A DNA stretch of 64,000 bases. Origin: Blumeriella jaapii (Eukaryota; Ascomycota; Leotiomycetes; Helotiales; Drepanopezizaceae). Below are positions 1-8,831 of this stretch, one piece after another. The position numbers and the translations under genes are program-made. The stretch covers positions 310,001-374,000 of the forward strand of contig VWND01000024.1 in NCBI GenBank assembly GCA_009599575.1, in the 5' to 3' direction. The notes beneath the pieces are model-generated. The model made no database searches, was not told the origin of the DNA, and was given only the letters and a program-made list of their open reading frames with translations. Each line of letters opens with the position of its first letter. The stretch's first letter is position 1.

Positions 1-2052
1 AAGGAAAAGATTGACGAGTCGGAAAAGCGTGTTAAGGAGTTGGTGGATGCCAAAGTCATAGCAGAGCTTCAGGAGATGGCTTTCGAGTCGGAGAGACGAG
101 TTGATGCGTTGATAAATATGGAAGATGCAGCAACCTCTTTAGATTGGGCGTACGAGAGTTTGGACATCAGCCCAGTTATGGAGACAGCCAATGAGTCCGA
201 AGAGCGAATCAAGGAACTGGAGGATGCCAAAGTCGTAGCAGAGCTTCAGGAGATGGCTTTCGAGTCGGAGAGGGGAGTTGACGCGTTGATAAACATGGAA
301 GATGCAGCAACCTCTTTAGATTGGGCGTACGAGAGTATGGACATCAGCCCAGTCATGGAGACGGCCAATGAGTCCGAAGAGCGAATCAAGGAACAGGTGG
401 ATGCCAAAGTCGCAGCAGAGCTTAAGGAGAAAATCGACGAGTCGGAGAAGCGTGTCGAGGATTTGGTGAATGCCAAAGTCGCAGCAGAGCTCAAGGAGAA
501 AATCGACGAGTCGGAGAAGCGTGTCGAGGATTTGGTAAATGCCAAAGTCGCAGCAGAGCTCAAGGAGAAAATCGACGAGTCGGAAAAGCGTGTCGAGGAT
601 TTGGTGAATGCCAAAGTCGCAGCAGAGCTCAAAGAGAAAATCGACGAGTCGGAAAAGCGTGTGGAGGACTTGGTGAATGCCAGAGTCGCAGCCAAGCTTC
701 AAGAGAACAGCGGCGATGAGTCTGAGAAGCGTATCGAGGAGTTGGTGAATGCCAGAGTCGCAGCCAAGCTCCAAGAAAAGAACGGTGACGAGTCGGAGAA
801 GCGCATCGAGGAATTGGTGTCAGCCAGAGTCGCAGAGCAGCTTAAAAATAAGAATGACGAGTCGGAGAAGCGCGTCAAGAAGTTGGTGCATGCCAAAGTC
901 GCAAAGCAGCTTAAGATTAAGACTGACGAGTCGGAAAAGCGTGTCGAGGAGTTAGTGAATGCCAGAGTCGCAGAAAAGCTCAAGGATCAGGAGGCTTGCA
1001 TCCAAGGTCTGGTCGATGAGAAGTTGGCGGATACAGTTCGATCTTACGAGGAGCGATTCCCAGTTCTTGTGAAAAAGGAGGTCGACACAGAAGTCAAGGA
1101 GCAGATGCAGGTGTTCCGCGATGCCCAAGCTATCGAGATCTCTACCCAGGCTAACGATAAATTATCGGAGTTGGTTGAGATTGAAAAGGTGAAATGTGAG
1201 CAATGGTTCCAAAATGAAACACAAGCGTTCTTCGACCGCAATTCGAAGCTTGAAGAGGATTATGCTGTAGCCATAAAGCATACCGAAAGCGTGCGAGATG
1301 TTTCCGTACAGCAGGAGGCAGAATTGAAGGCGAAGCTTGCAGAGGCGGAACTTGGCAGAAGCCAAGATAAAGAAGGTTTTGAAAAGGCAATGATTGACTT
1401 GAAGAAGTCACACGCTGTCACTCTGGAGGCCGCAAAGACTGAGCGATACCGCGGACTCGAGGCCAAGGAGATGAAGCTTATTGATATCGAGGACAAGATT
1501 GTGAATGCCATCTACCGAGTCAAAAATCTCGTTTTGGTCCCCGAGCCCGACAATGATAGTAAGGGCCCGCTCTCCGACTATATGGATAGATCTGCCTATT
1601 CAATCACTACTTTGCACAAGCAATCTCAGAAACACCGTGTCGCGCTTATCAAGGAGCAGACCGCTCATTTCAAGACCAACTCTAAGCTCGAGGAGATGAA
1701 AGGAGAGAATCAGGCCGAGAGCCGCCGATTTACGCAACTGCTAGCTGAATCGAAGGAGCGCTTGAAGAAGAAGGACAAGGATCTGGAAAAGGCTGCCGCT
1801 GACTTGGAGAAGCTCAAGACGGAGCTCAAGATGGAGATGAGAAATGCTAAGAAGATCAATTGCTCGGAGATGCCGGGGGCATTCGGATTCGAGGAGACGG
1901 AGACGGAGACGGAGACGGTGAAGCCTGCATCTCCATTGACACCCGAGCTGCTCAAGGCCGAGAAGATGGATCAGCCACCTCCTTTCTGGAGCAGAGTTTT
2001 GGGCACCCGTGGGTTGACTCTGGATCTGAAGCTAACCGTAGGTCGTGCTTAG
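1..2052 (+). CDS. Repeat-rich coiled-coil protein, 5' end outside window
   Basis: I do not recognise the family. The frame is already open at base 1 (KEKIDESEKRVKELVDAKV begins there), so the true start lies upstream and 683 residues are visible. The N-terminal half is tandem heptad-like units rich in E, K, A and V (DESEKRVEDLVNAKVAAEL type). A non-repetitive coiled-coil half follows, with many Glu/Lys/Gln-rich helices and a short ETETETET run near residue 630 of the visible part. No signal peptide, membrane segment or catalytic motif is visible. The gene is convergent with the helicase gene downstream, 403 bp away. Such proteins are usually structural or tethering, but that is inference. High confidence that it is coding; no function assigned. 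Confidence 0.85.
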   Translation, partial: KEKIDESEKRVKELVDAKVIAELQEMAFESERRVDALINMEDAATSLDWAYESLDISPVMETANESEERIKELEDAKVVAELQEMAFESERGVDALINMEDAATSLDWAYESMDISPVMETANESEERIKEQVDAKVAAELKEKIDESEKRVEDLVNAKVAAELKEKIDESEKRVEDLVNAKVAAELKEKIDESEKRVEDLVNAKVAAELKEKIDESEKRVEDLVNARVAAKLQENSGDESEKRIEELVNARVAAKLQEKNGDESEKRIEELVSARVAEQLKNKNDESEKRVKKLVHAKVAKQLKIKTDESEKRVEELVNARVAEKLKDQEACIQGLVDEKLADTVRSYEERFPVLVKKEVDTEVKEQMQVFRDAQAIEISTQANDKLSELVEIEKVKCEQWFQNETQAFFDRNSKLEEDYAVAIKHTESVRDVSVQQEAELKAKLAEAELGRSQDKEGFEKAMIDLKKSHAVTLEAAKTERYRGLEAKEMKLIDIEDKIVNAIYRVKNLVLVPEPDNDSKGPLSDYMDRSAYSITTLHKQSQKHRVALIKEQTAHFKTNSKLEEMKGENQAESRRFTQLLAESKERLKKKDKDLEKAAADLEKLKTELKMEMRNAKKINCSEMPGAFGFEETETETETVKPASPLTPELLKAEKMDQPPPFWSRVLGTRGLTLDLKLTVGRA
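46..1020 (+). repeat. In-frame coding minisatellite: two 177-bp units, then 69/72-bp units
   Basis: Two near-identical 177-bp units (59 codons) run 46-222 and 223-399. From 400 a shorter unit repeats with starts at 400, 469, 538, 607, 676, 748, 820, 889 and 958, giving spacings of 69 or 72 bp (23 or 24 codons). Every spacing is a multiple of three, so the protein frame is kept. Units at 400-675 are almost identical at DNA level, later ones more diverged, suggesting recent expansion at the upstream end. Confidence 0.9.
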
Positions 2053-2455
2053 CCAGTCTGGGTTGAGGGTGTGAGGGCTGAGCTGGATGGACACTTGTGA
2101 ATGTACTGGGACAGGTTGCGGCTCTCTTTACCCGCAGGAATCGAATCGTCCCTTGAGGAACGTACGTGCTATCGGCTTTTTCACGGTAGAGGATATTTGG
2201 GAGAATCCGTTTCGGATTACGGAATCAGATTGTATAAGTACCTATTATGTCGTGAGCCAGTCTCGCTGAAGGTTCTGGGGCTTTGAAAACCAATGTACAT
2301 ACACACCAATGGAGATTTGATTTCAACGCCTTGTTACGTCCGTACTGTCCAAACGAACAAAGTACACAAGACCGATACAGATACCGGCTCAGACCTATGG
2401 TCCACAGTTTCGTACAGATTTTACAGCCCAAACGCCGGAGTAGATATCTGGCGCT
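2053..2455. other. Convergent intergenic gap
   Basis: This 403-bp stretch lies between the stop codons of two convergent genes. It should hold both 3' untranslated regions. I see no convincing gene or strong terminator hairpin in it. Confidence 0.6.
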
Positions 2456-4339
2456 CTAAATAAGTGCCTGTCCCTTGAACATACCATCCTTGACCTCAGC
2501 AACAACATCCCTCCTATCATTTTTTCCTACAAGTACGATCCCTCTTCCTCTCCTACCCATTCGCCCCGTCCTCCCAAGTCTGTGAATAAAGTCTATGGTG
2601 GAGTGCGGTACATCGTACAAAATCACGTGCCGGACAGCCAGTGTATCAATACCTCTGGAGCCCAAGTCGGTAGTCACTACAACCTTGACATTGTTCAACT
2701 TTCTTCTGACCGGCGGTGCAACATCTCCTATTGGGACGTAGTTGGGCTGGTTTTCAGATAGCGCGCCAGGATGTTGTGCTTTGGGGGCTTGGAGGGGTTC
2801 TCCCGAGGTGAAAGAGGCCAGCATCTCGGATTGTCGGTGATCGGGTGTATCTCGACTGAGTGCAATGGCATCAATACCCTTGGAGACAAGGTAATCTGCC
2901 ACTTCTTGGGTCTTTTCTCGTTCGTTGACGAAAACGAGGATTCGCTTGACGTCGATCATACCCTTGACGGGCCCATCGTGATCTGCGGCTGCTTTGCCGA
3001 TGGACCAGATGGTGTCTGCTGCTGCGAGGTTCTTGTTTCCCTGGTATGGAGTTCGCTCAACATCAACGACGCCGAGTTGAACTCGGCGAGGAATTGCATG
3101 CAGGTTGGGGGTAACGAGACGTTGGATGGCCGGAAATCTTTTTCGCAGATAGCCATCCAGGCTTCGAGGAATGGTGGCGGAGCAAAGGACGAGTTGCTTG
3201 AGAGAGGGAGTGGCCCGATCAATGATGGCGGAGGTCAAGGGGGCAAAACCACGGTCCATGAGAGAGTCGGCTTCGTCTATAATGAGATGTGTGACGCGGG
3301 AGAGGATATTGGGGTCGGAGTCCGCGATTGAAGAAAGGAGATGAGGGGTCGAGACCAAGATATCGATTCCTTTGGGCGAAAACAAACGATTCCGAATGAC
3401 CGTGGCACTGAAGGAGGACGATATGACGGCCGAGCGGAACTTGACGGTATGTGAAAACGACTTGACCAGATTCCCAACCTGGGTCACGAGCTCCGAAGTC
3501 GGTACCAAGATGATAGCTCGCGGTCTGCCAGTAGTCGGATGCGGCATGTTTGACAAGGGCGGAGATATCAGACTCAAGTTGTTCTGCTTGAGACGTTCCT
3601 CCTCAAGAGCCTTTTGGTGCGCTTCGATATCAGCATCCTCCTTCTCCGCGAGCTTGAGCGCATTGATCATGGGCAAAACATATGCCAGTGTCTTCCCCGA
3701 GCCAGTCTCGGCAGCAATCAAGAACTCTTGTCGCTCGGTCTCCTTGCTCTTCTTTCTCGGGCTCTTCTCTCCCAGTAACGTTGGAATGGCAATTTTCTGC
3801 ACTGGTGTCGGCTTGAGGTCGTCCATTCCTTGCAAAGCCTGCGTGGGTATCGAGCTCTTCACCGATTCCAGAAGTGAGAAGCTTTCGAACGAATCCACCT
3901 CCGCGATTCGCGACTTGATTCTCGTGCGTTGGCCATACGAGACGGGCGCAAGAGATCTCTGCATCTTCAACGCCTTGAACCCACGATCCTTCCTATTCTT
4001 TGCCCCTCGTCCAGCTGGTCCCTTCACTTCCAGTCCCTTTGCATCTTTGCTCACTCCTTCGCCTCTCTCGGGGCGCCCTCTGATGCCTGCCGTCTTCAAA
4101 TTCATGCCTCCAAATGGGCCATCTTGGGGCCGTCTCCCAGGTTTTGAGCCCCCCGTTTTCGAGTCTGCGGATCGCACAACTGTCGCCTTCGCCAGGCCCA
4201 TTCGATTCGGTCTTGCACTGCCTTTGCTCTTGTATCTGGTGCTCAGGGAAGCAACCTGCTGGGAGGGCCATGGGCGCGTGGCGTTTCGAGCTGCTCGGGA
4301 CGAACAGAGCAAACACAAGGTTGCTTTTGACCGTAACAT
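2456..4339 (-). CDS. MRH4: Mitochondrial DEAD-box RNA helicase Mrh4
   Basis: ATP-dependent RNA helicase of 627 residues, single exon. Residues 1-40 are rich in Arg, Ser and Ala with almost no acidic residues, and read as a mitochondrial presequence. Helicase motifs appear in order: Q-motif region around 172-183, motif I AAETGSGKT 209-217, PTSEL 280-284, STPHLL 330-335, motif II DEAD 355-358, motif III SAT 387-389, motif V TTDLGSRGID 556-565, motif VI HRLGRTGRMG 586-595. Basic linkers flank the core. Presequence, size and motif variants (PTSEL, STPHLL, LGSRGID) match the Mrh4 family, which acts in mitochondrial large-subunit ribosome assembly. The ATG chosen begins the presequence. It is co-oriented with NIP7, 453 bp away. 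Family call firm; ortholog name likely. Confidence 0.9.
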   Translation of the reverse strand: MLRSKATLCLLCSSRAARNATRPWPSQQVASLSTRYKSKGSARPNRMGLAKATVVRSADSKTGGSKPGRRPQDGPFGGMNLKTAGIRGRPERGEGVSKDAKGLEVKGPAGRGAKNRKDRGFKALKMQRSLAPVSYGQRTRIKSRIAEVDSFESFSLLESVKSSIPTQALQGMDDLKPTPVQKIAIPTLLGEKSPRKKSKETERQEFLIAAETGSGKTLAYVLPMINALKLAEKEDADIEAHQKALEEERLKQNNLSLISPPLSNMPHPTTGRPRAIILVPTSELVTQVGNLVKSFSHTVKFRSAVISSSFSATVIRNRLFSPKGIDILVSTPHLLSSIADSDPNILSRVTHLIIDEADSLMDRGFAPLTSAIIDRATPSLKQLVLCSATIPRSLDGYLRKRFPAIQRLVTPNLHAIPRRVQLGVVDVERTPYQGNKNLAAADTIWSIGKAAADHDGPVKGMIDVKRILVFVNEREKTQEVADYLVSKGIDAIALSRDTPDHRQSEMLASFTSGEPLQAPKAQHPGALSENQPNYVPIGDVAPPVRRKLNNVKVVVTTDLGSRGIDTLAVRHVILYDVPHSTIDFIHRLGRTGRMGRRGRGIVLVGKNDRRDVVAEVKDGMFKGQALI

Positions 4340-4792
4340 GTTGGCGGTCCGTCAGAAGCTATTGCATCGCAAATACGACCAATATTGGCTCTTTTGTCGT
4401 CGGCATGGCACTCAATGATGCTCGCAGAAAGCACTTGGGAGAGGCTCAAAATATTTAAGCGGCGCGGAAGAACATTTCCCCGGCCAATGATTCTTCGAGG
4501 TAGAGACTTGAACGATGAGCTGTTAACTTATCAACGAATCACTAGGACAAAGACTATGTGATATATCATGATGGGCATCAAAATGACGACGATGTATTCG
4601 CAATGCTTTTGGGTGTAATGCCCAGTAGAAAATTGATGTTTTTGTCAATCCTCAAGTCAGACTCGTGAACCAATTGTGCAATGCCCCGGTCCCGTAGATA
4701 TCTCGACGCCACAGAACTCCTTCCGCCATCCGATTGAACGCCCACGATGCCAGAATCCAGGTAGTATCTTTGCTTCGTCCCTCCGCTTCTCT
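4340..4792. other. Gap between NIP7 stop and MRH4 start
   Basis: This 453-bp gap holds the MRH4 promoter side and the NIP7 3' end. Open frames here overlap real exons in other frames and lack their own coding character. No further feature is supported. Confidence 0.5.
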
Positions 4793-5419
4793 TCAGCTGG
4801 TCGCGAACAAGCTGTCCTCGTCTCTCAGGTATTCTCCGCAATCCGCCTGTCGGAAGCAAGTGATACCCGTCGGATCCAGTCGTCTTGCTTCCTGCGTGCT
4901 CCGCGCCGTGACCCCAAATCCCAACGGTGTATCGTTCATGGAATACACGATCACACCCTGATGCTCCGGGCAATCTTCCGACCATCTGCCCACATGCGCC
5001 TTGACGATGTGTCCGCCGTACAGGAACGGCATCTCGCCGTTGGCCTTAACCCAGACCTTGTAGCGCGCATGCTCTGAGAGGATGGGCAGCGCGGTGATGT
5101 GCAGTCGGAATTTGCCCGTCTTGGTGAACTTCCCCAGGCACGTTCCCAGCGACAGCAGCTTGTCTCTTGATACCGAGATGGCAAGATTGGCTAGAGAGAG
5201 GCGCACATAGTAGCATCGGGACTGCTCTCAGACCGTCAGTCAGCATAGAACTCGGCCGTCGCCCTTGGACAAGAAACTGACCTGGTGCAGGCGGAAGACG
5301 AATCGGTCGGCTTTGGGGCCATTGTCAAGCGGCGCAATGAGGTTCTTCAGTGAGTTTCCGGTGTAGTTGGCCAGTTTGGCGAAGAGGGTTTGCGTCTCGG
5401 TTTCGGTGAGAGGACGCAT
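4793..5419 (-). CDS. NIP7: 60S ribosome biogenesis protein Nip7 (one 60-bp intron)
   Basis: Exons are 5282-5419 and 4793-5221. The intron (5222-5281) has GTCAGT donor and GCAG acceptor in phase 0. The spliced protein is 188 residues, close to the usual ~180. It starts MRPLTETETQTLF, as Nip7 does, and continues through FVFRLHQ, the splice, then SRCYYV, LSLGTCLGKFTKTGKFRLH and a C-terminal PUA domain (about 95-180) with YKVWVK, GVIVYSMNDTPLGFG and GEYLRDE. Nip7 works in nucleolar pre-60S assembly and 27S pre-rRNA processing. It is divergent from NOC3, another pre-60S factor, across a short shared promoter. The splice is needed: neither exon frame alone covers the family. Very secure. Confidence 0.95.
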
Positions 5420-5646
5420 CGTGATGGGTTTTGCTGGTGGTGGTCGCAGTGTTGGTGAGGTGTTGGAAGCAGAGGAAGTGCGGCGGCGTGTGCAGCTCAA
5501 CTTTTTTTCTGGCTCGGGAGGGGAAGTTTTTCCGGCTCCGATGGACTTTTTTTGATCGATGCCACAACCGTCCCAATTCCAGACCAAGCCAACGTCCTCT
5601 TCACAAACACTGCGAACCTCAGACACAACCCAGACAACACGACGGC
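5420..5646. promoter_or_regulatory. Shared divergent promoter of NIP7 and NOC3
   Basis: The two start codons are 227 bp apart on opposite strands. The stretch contains three T-runs (near 5501, 5528 and 5546) and a CT/GA-biased segment typical of fungal promoters. I looked for an exact GCGATGAG (PAC) element and did not find one. Co-regulation is inferred from the layout and shared pathway. Confidence 0.6.
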
Positions 5647-7662
5647 ATGGCCAGAGTACCAGCAGCTAAGAGGCGCAAGCTCACTCCCCCGCCCACTGAC
5701 GGAGAGGACTCGTCGCCGTCCACGCTCGAAAATGCGCCCGAGGCCAGTGACTTTGTCAGGCAGGCGTCGAGCTGGAACCTAGAGCAGGACTACGAGACGA
5801 GACCGCGGAAGGGAAAGAAGAATGAGAAAGAGAGTACACGGCTGCCCATCAAAACATCTGATGGCTTGATTCAGGAGCTGGAGGTCCTTGCAGAGACCAA
5901 GGACGCCGACAGCGACATGGAATGGCTGGGCGGGGAGGACGAGGCGTCAGATGAGGAGCCCGAAGTCGAGAAGAAACCCGCCGTGCCCATGCGACAGCAG
6001 ATTCTCGAGGCGCAAGAAGAGATGGCAAGGATAGCGTTGATGGTCACCCAGGAGGATCCGGAAGAGCATGTGGGGGCTTTCAAGGCGCTGGCTCAGTTTG
6101 GACATAACCCAAACACGACGATCAAGAAACTGGCGCTCAAGGTTCAGCTGTCGGTCTACAAAGATGTCATTCCCGGCTATAGGATCCGACCATTGTCAGA
6201 GGAAGATATGGAGACCAAGGTGTCGAAGGAGGTGCGGAAGCTAAGAGCATACGAGCAAGCTCTCGTTGGTGGCTACCAAGGTTACATTCGGGAGCTGGCG
6301 AAGCTGGCCCAGTCTGGGAGATCTGGACATCCCAAGGATGGAGGGCCAAGTCTAGGCAGTGTCGCCGTCTCTTGCGCTTGCTCTCTTCTAGTTGAGGTGC
6401 CACATTTCAACTTTCGTACAGACCTGTTGAAAATTCTGGCGAAGAAGCTTAGCATGAGGATCAAGGACGAGGACTTCGTCAAGTGCAGAGAGACTATCGA
6501 GACGCTTTTCCGGGATGACGACGATGGGACGCCTTCTCTGGACGCCGTGGCCATCCTGACGAAGATGATGAAGGAGCGATCATATCGTGTAGACGAGAGC
6601 GTCCTCAATACCTTTTTGCATCTGCGGCTGCTAACTGAGTTCTCCTGGAGGGCATCTACGAATCACATCGACAAGCCGGAGAATAAGTTTGAGAGGAAGA
6701 TGAAGGAAAAGAGAGTCTTCCGGACCAAAAAGGAACGCAAGATGATGAAGGAGCGAAAAGCAGTCGACAAGGAGATGCAGCAGGCTGATGCCACCGTGAG
6801 CCACGAGGATCGGGATCGAATGCAGTCCGAGACTCTGAAGCTCGTGTTCGTCACCTATTTGCGCATCCTGAAGATGCGATCTGCACATTTGATGGGTGCC
6901 GTGTTGGAGGGTTTAGCCCGCTACGCGCACCTTATCAACCAAGACCTGTTTGGGGACCTTCTGGAAGCACTCAAGGATCTCATCGGGCACGCTGAGACAG
7001 GCGACGATGTGGATGAAGACCCCGAGGACATTGAGACGACAAGGAATCTTACCCGCGAAGCACTGCTGTGCATCATCACAGCATTCGCTCTGCTCGAGGG
7101 TCAAGACGCCGCCAAAGCGCAAGCGAGTCTGAGTTTGGATCTCAGCTTCTTCATCACTCATCTTTACCGAACCCTTCACGCGCTCTCGCTCAACCCCGAC
7201 ATCGAGCTCAGCGCCAAGTCCCTACATCTGCCAGATCCGAACATGCCCACTTGGTCTCACGAGAACAAGGTCAACATCCAAACAACGACCGTCCTCCTCC
7301 TTCGCTCCCTTTCCTCAATCCTCACGCCTGCCTTGGGTGCTCGCGCTGTCCCACCGCTCCGGATCGCCGCATTTACCAAGCAGCTGGCAACAACATCTCT
7401 CCACTTGCCGGAGAAGTCGTGTACCGCGATGGTCGCATTCCTGGGTAAAGTCACCAAGACGCAGGAGAAGAAGGTGGCGTCGCTGTGGAACACAGAAGAG
7501 CGACGCGGGGATGGCGTGTTCGATGCGCTGACCGGAGAGGTGGAGGGCAGCAACCCCTACGCGGCCACGATTTGGGAAGGGGAGCTGCTAAGGAAACACT
7601 TCTCGCCTGGTGTCAGGGATGGCGTAAAAGCCATGGAAAAGAACGTTCTAGGATTGAGATAG
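5647..7662 (+). CDS. NOC3: Nucleolar complex protein Noc3
   Basis: Single-exon gene, 671 residues, close to the usual ~660. The ATG at 5647 (MARVPAAKRRKL) is preferred over the open frame reaching back to 5431, because that upstream part lies in the promoter and reads as non-protein. A basic/acidic N-terminus (MEWLGGEDEASDEEPE) leads to the Noc3 domain at about 118-220, with ARIALMVTQEDPEEHVG, TIKKLALKVQLSVYKDVIPGYRIRPL and VGGYQGYIREL. A C-terminal CBF/Mak21-type helical domain follows (about 395-640, including VFVTYLRILKMRSAHLMGAVLEG-like helices). Noc3 acts with Noc2 in pre-60S export and has a reported link to replication licensing in yeast. Divergent from NIP7. Confidence 0.93.
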   Translation: MARVPAAKRRKLTPPPTDGEDSSPSTLENAPEASDFVRQASSWNLEQDYETRPRKGKKNEKESTRLPIKTSDGLIQELEVLAETKDADSDMEWLGGEDEASDEEPEVEKKPAVPMRQQILEAQEEMARIALMVTQEDPEEHVGAFKALAQFGHNPNTTIKKLALKVQLSVYKDVIPGYRIRPLSEEDMETKVSKEVRKLRAYEQALVGGYQGYIRELAKLAQSGRSGHPKDGGPSLGSVAVSCACSLLVEVPHFNFRTDLLKILAKKLSMRIKDEDFVKCRETIETLFRDDDDGTPSLDAVAILTKMMKERSYRVDESVLNTFLHLRLLTEFSWRASTNHIDKPENKFERKMKEKRVFRTKKERKMMKERKAVDKEMQQADATVSHEDRDRMQSETLKLVFVTYLRILKMRSAHLMGAVLEGLARYAHLINQDLFGDLLEALKDLIGHAETGDDVDEDPEDIETTRNLTREALLCIITAFALLEGQDAAKAQASLSLDLSFFITHLYRTLHALSLNPDIELSAKSLHLPDPNMPTWSHENKVNIQTTTVLLLRSLSSILTPALGARAVPPLRIAAFTKQLATTSLHLPEKSCTAMVAFLGKVTKTQEKKVASLWNTEERRGDGVFDALTGEVEGSNPYAATIWEGELLRKHFSPGVRDGVKAMEKNVLGLR

Positions 7663-8558
7663 AGGATTGAGGTCTTCTGTGTGGATGATAGATTTCCAAA
7701 GCTCTAATTTATTCTCTTTTCTTTTGCTTTTTTTGCTTGTTTTTGGTCAGCATAAAGACCTCGACTGTACCGTCTTTCTCGGATATCACGTATCTCGTAG
7801 GTATCCTTTTTGCGATTTTCGCACCTCCCTTTCTTTTCATTGTCCTCGCGTCCCAGGTGGAAACACACCCACGTCAAGCGTGACTTTTCTCCTCAACACT
7901 CATCCTCTTCCCATGCCCCTCTGATTCTAGCTTCCAGTCCATTTCTAAGTATGTACTTCAAGGCTGAGCCAGCCATACCAGGCTTGAAGCAGATCTAAGA
8001 TGCTCACCAGCTGCGGCAGGCTTCCCGTCCTTAGGTCGAATAATAAAACAAAAGAAGTCTTGCTAGATGATGCGATCTGATTTTATCTGACTAGGTTTGG
8101 TTTCGTTGAGCATTCAATGCTGCTCATACATTCCCTGGAGTGAAGAGTTCTCGCTCAGAAGATTCCGGTATGTTCGTCTTTTTTGTTTACATACCTTGTA
8201 CGAAGTCACGGAAGCGAGGTAGACTCCTATTACAAGTGTAGGAAAGCCTTTATCAATCACCGCAATGCCCACGCTTCACCACAAAATCAACACGAAAGCA
8301 TACATCACACAGATATTCCTGACTCAGAGAAGTAGTATTGCACCCGCCAGTGCCCTCACACGAGACTACAGGTCACATTAGCCCGTCAGCCCCCCCCACC
8401 GCTCACCATGTCCACTCCTCCCTAAAAGCAGCCAAATCTGGTTCCTCCCCAACACCCCTCTCTAACTCCTAACCCCCCTTTCCCACCTCATCCATTCCCT
8501 CACCCCTCCTCCCTTTACCCGACCTCTCCCTGTCCTCCCCCTTCCCTTTCCCCTTCCC
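7663..8558. other. Convergent intergenic region, 0.9 kb
   Basis: This gap lies between NOC3 and the small gene that ends at 8559. It begins with a T-rich tract (about 7708-7745), plausible as NOC3 3' UTR or poly(A) signal. It also contains pyrimidine-rich, C-heavy segments at 8390-8560. Short open frames here lack codon bias; none is called. Confidence 0.5.
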
Positions 8559-8831
8559 CTAAGCCCCCTCCAAACTCAGCTCCACAGCCCTCGCCAACTC
8601 CATATCCTCATCCTCGCCCTCCATCTCCTCGCCCAACCGCTGGTTCTTCATATCCCGCAGCGTCATGTGCGCCTCGCACTTGGTTCCCACATCCACCGGG
8701 ACGACGCGGTGGTCGGTCGCCTGGCCCTCGTGATGGTGGCCTCTGCCGGGCTGCAGGGCGAACTCGCAGAACTGCATCGAGTGGAGGAGGGTGCAGCCGC
8801 AGATGTAGTGGTAAATGGTTTCGGTGCACAT
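8559..8831 (-). CDS. Small Cys/His-rich protein with C-terminal UIM-like helix
   Basis: A 90-residue frame, not in a family I can name. The first 30 residues have five cysteines and spaced histidines (MCTETIYHYICGCTLLHSMQFCEF), a possible small zinc site. The middle is HHHEGQATDHR. The C-terminus EDEDMELARAVELSLEG has acidic residues, a hydrophobic core and the Ala-x3-Ser spacing of the ubiquitin-interacting motif. Codons strongly favour G/C in third position, unlike surrounding DNA, which supports real coding. The frame ends TAG at 8559-8561. The start is the first ATG; CCTGTAG just upstream could instead be an intron acceptor, so an extra 5' exon is possible. Function unknown. Confidence 0.6.
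   Translation of the reverse strand: MCTETIYHYICGCTLLHSMQFCEFALQPGRGHHHEGQATDHRVVPVDVGTKCEAHMTLRDMKNQRLGEEMEGEDEDMELARAVELSLEGA

Noticed and set aside
3372..4418. 348-codon plus-strand frame opposite MRH4
   Set aside because: Lies wholly antisense to the helicase exon, has no domain, and is explained as a shadow of MRH4 codon bias.
5420..5646. PAC/RRPE ribosome-biogenesis promoter elements
   Set aside because: Only a loose CGATGCC was seen; the exact core was absent on the strands I read.
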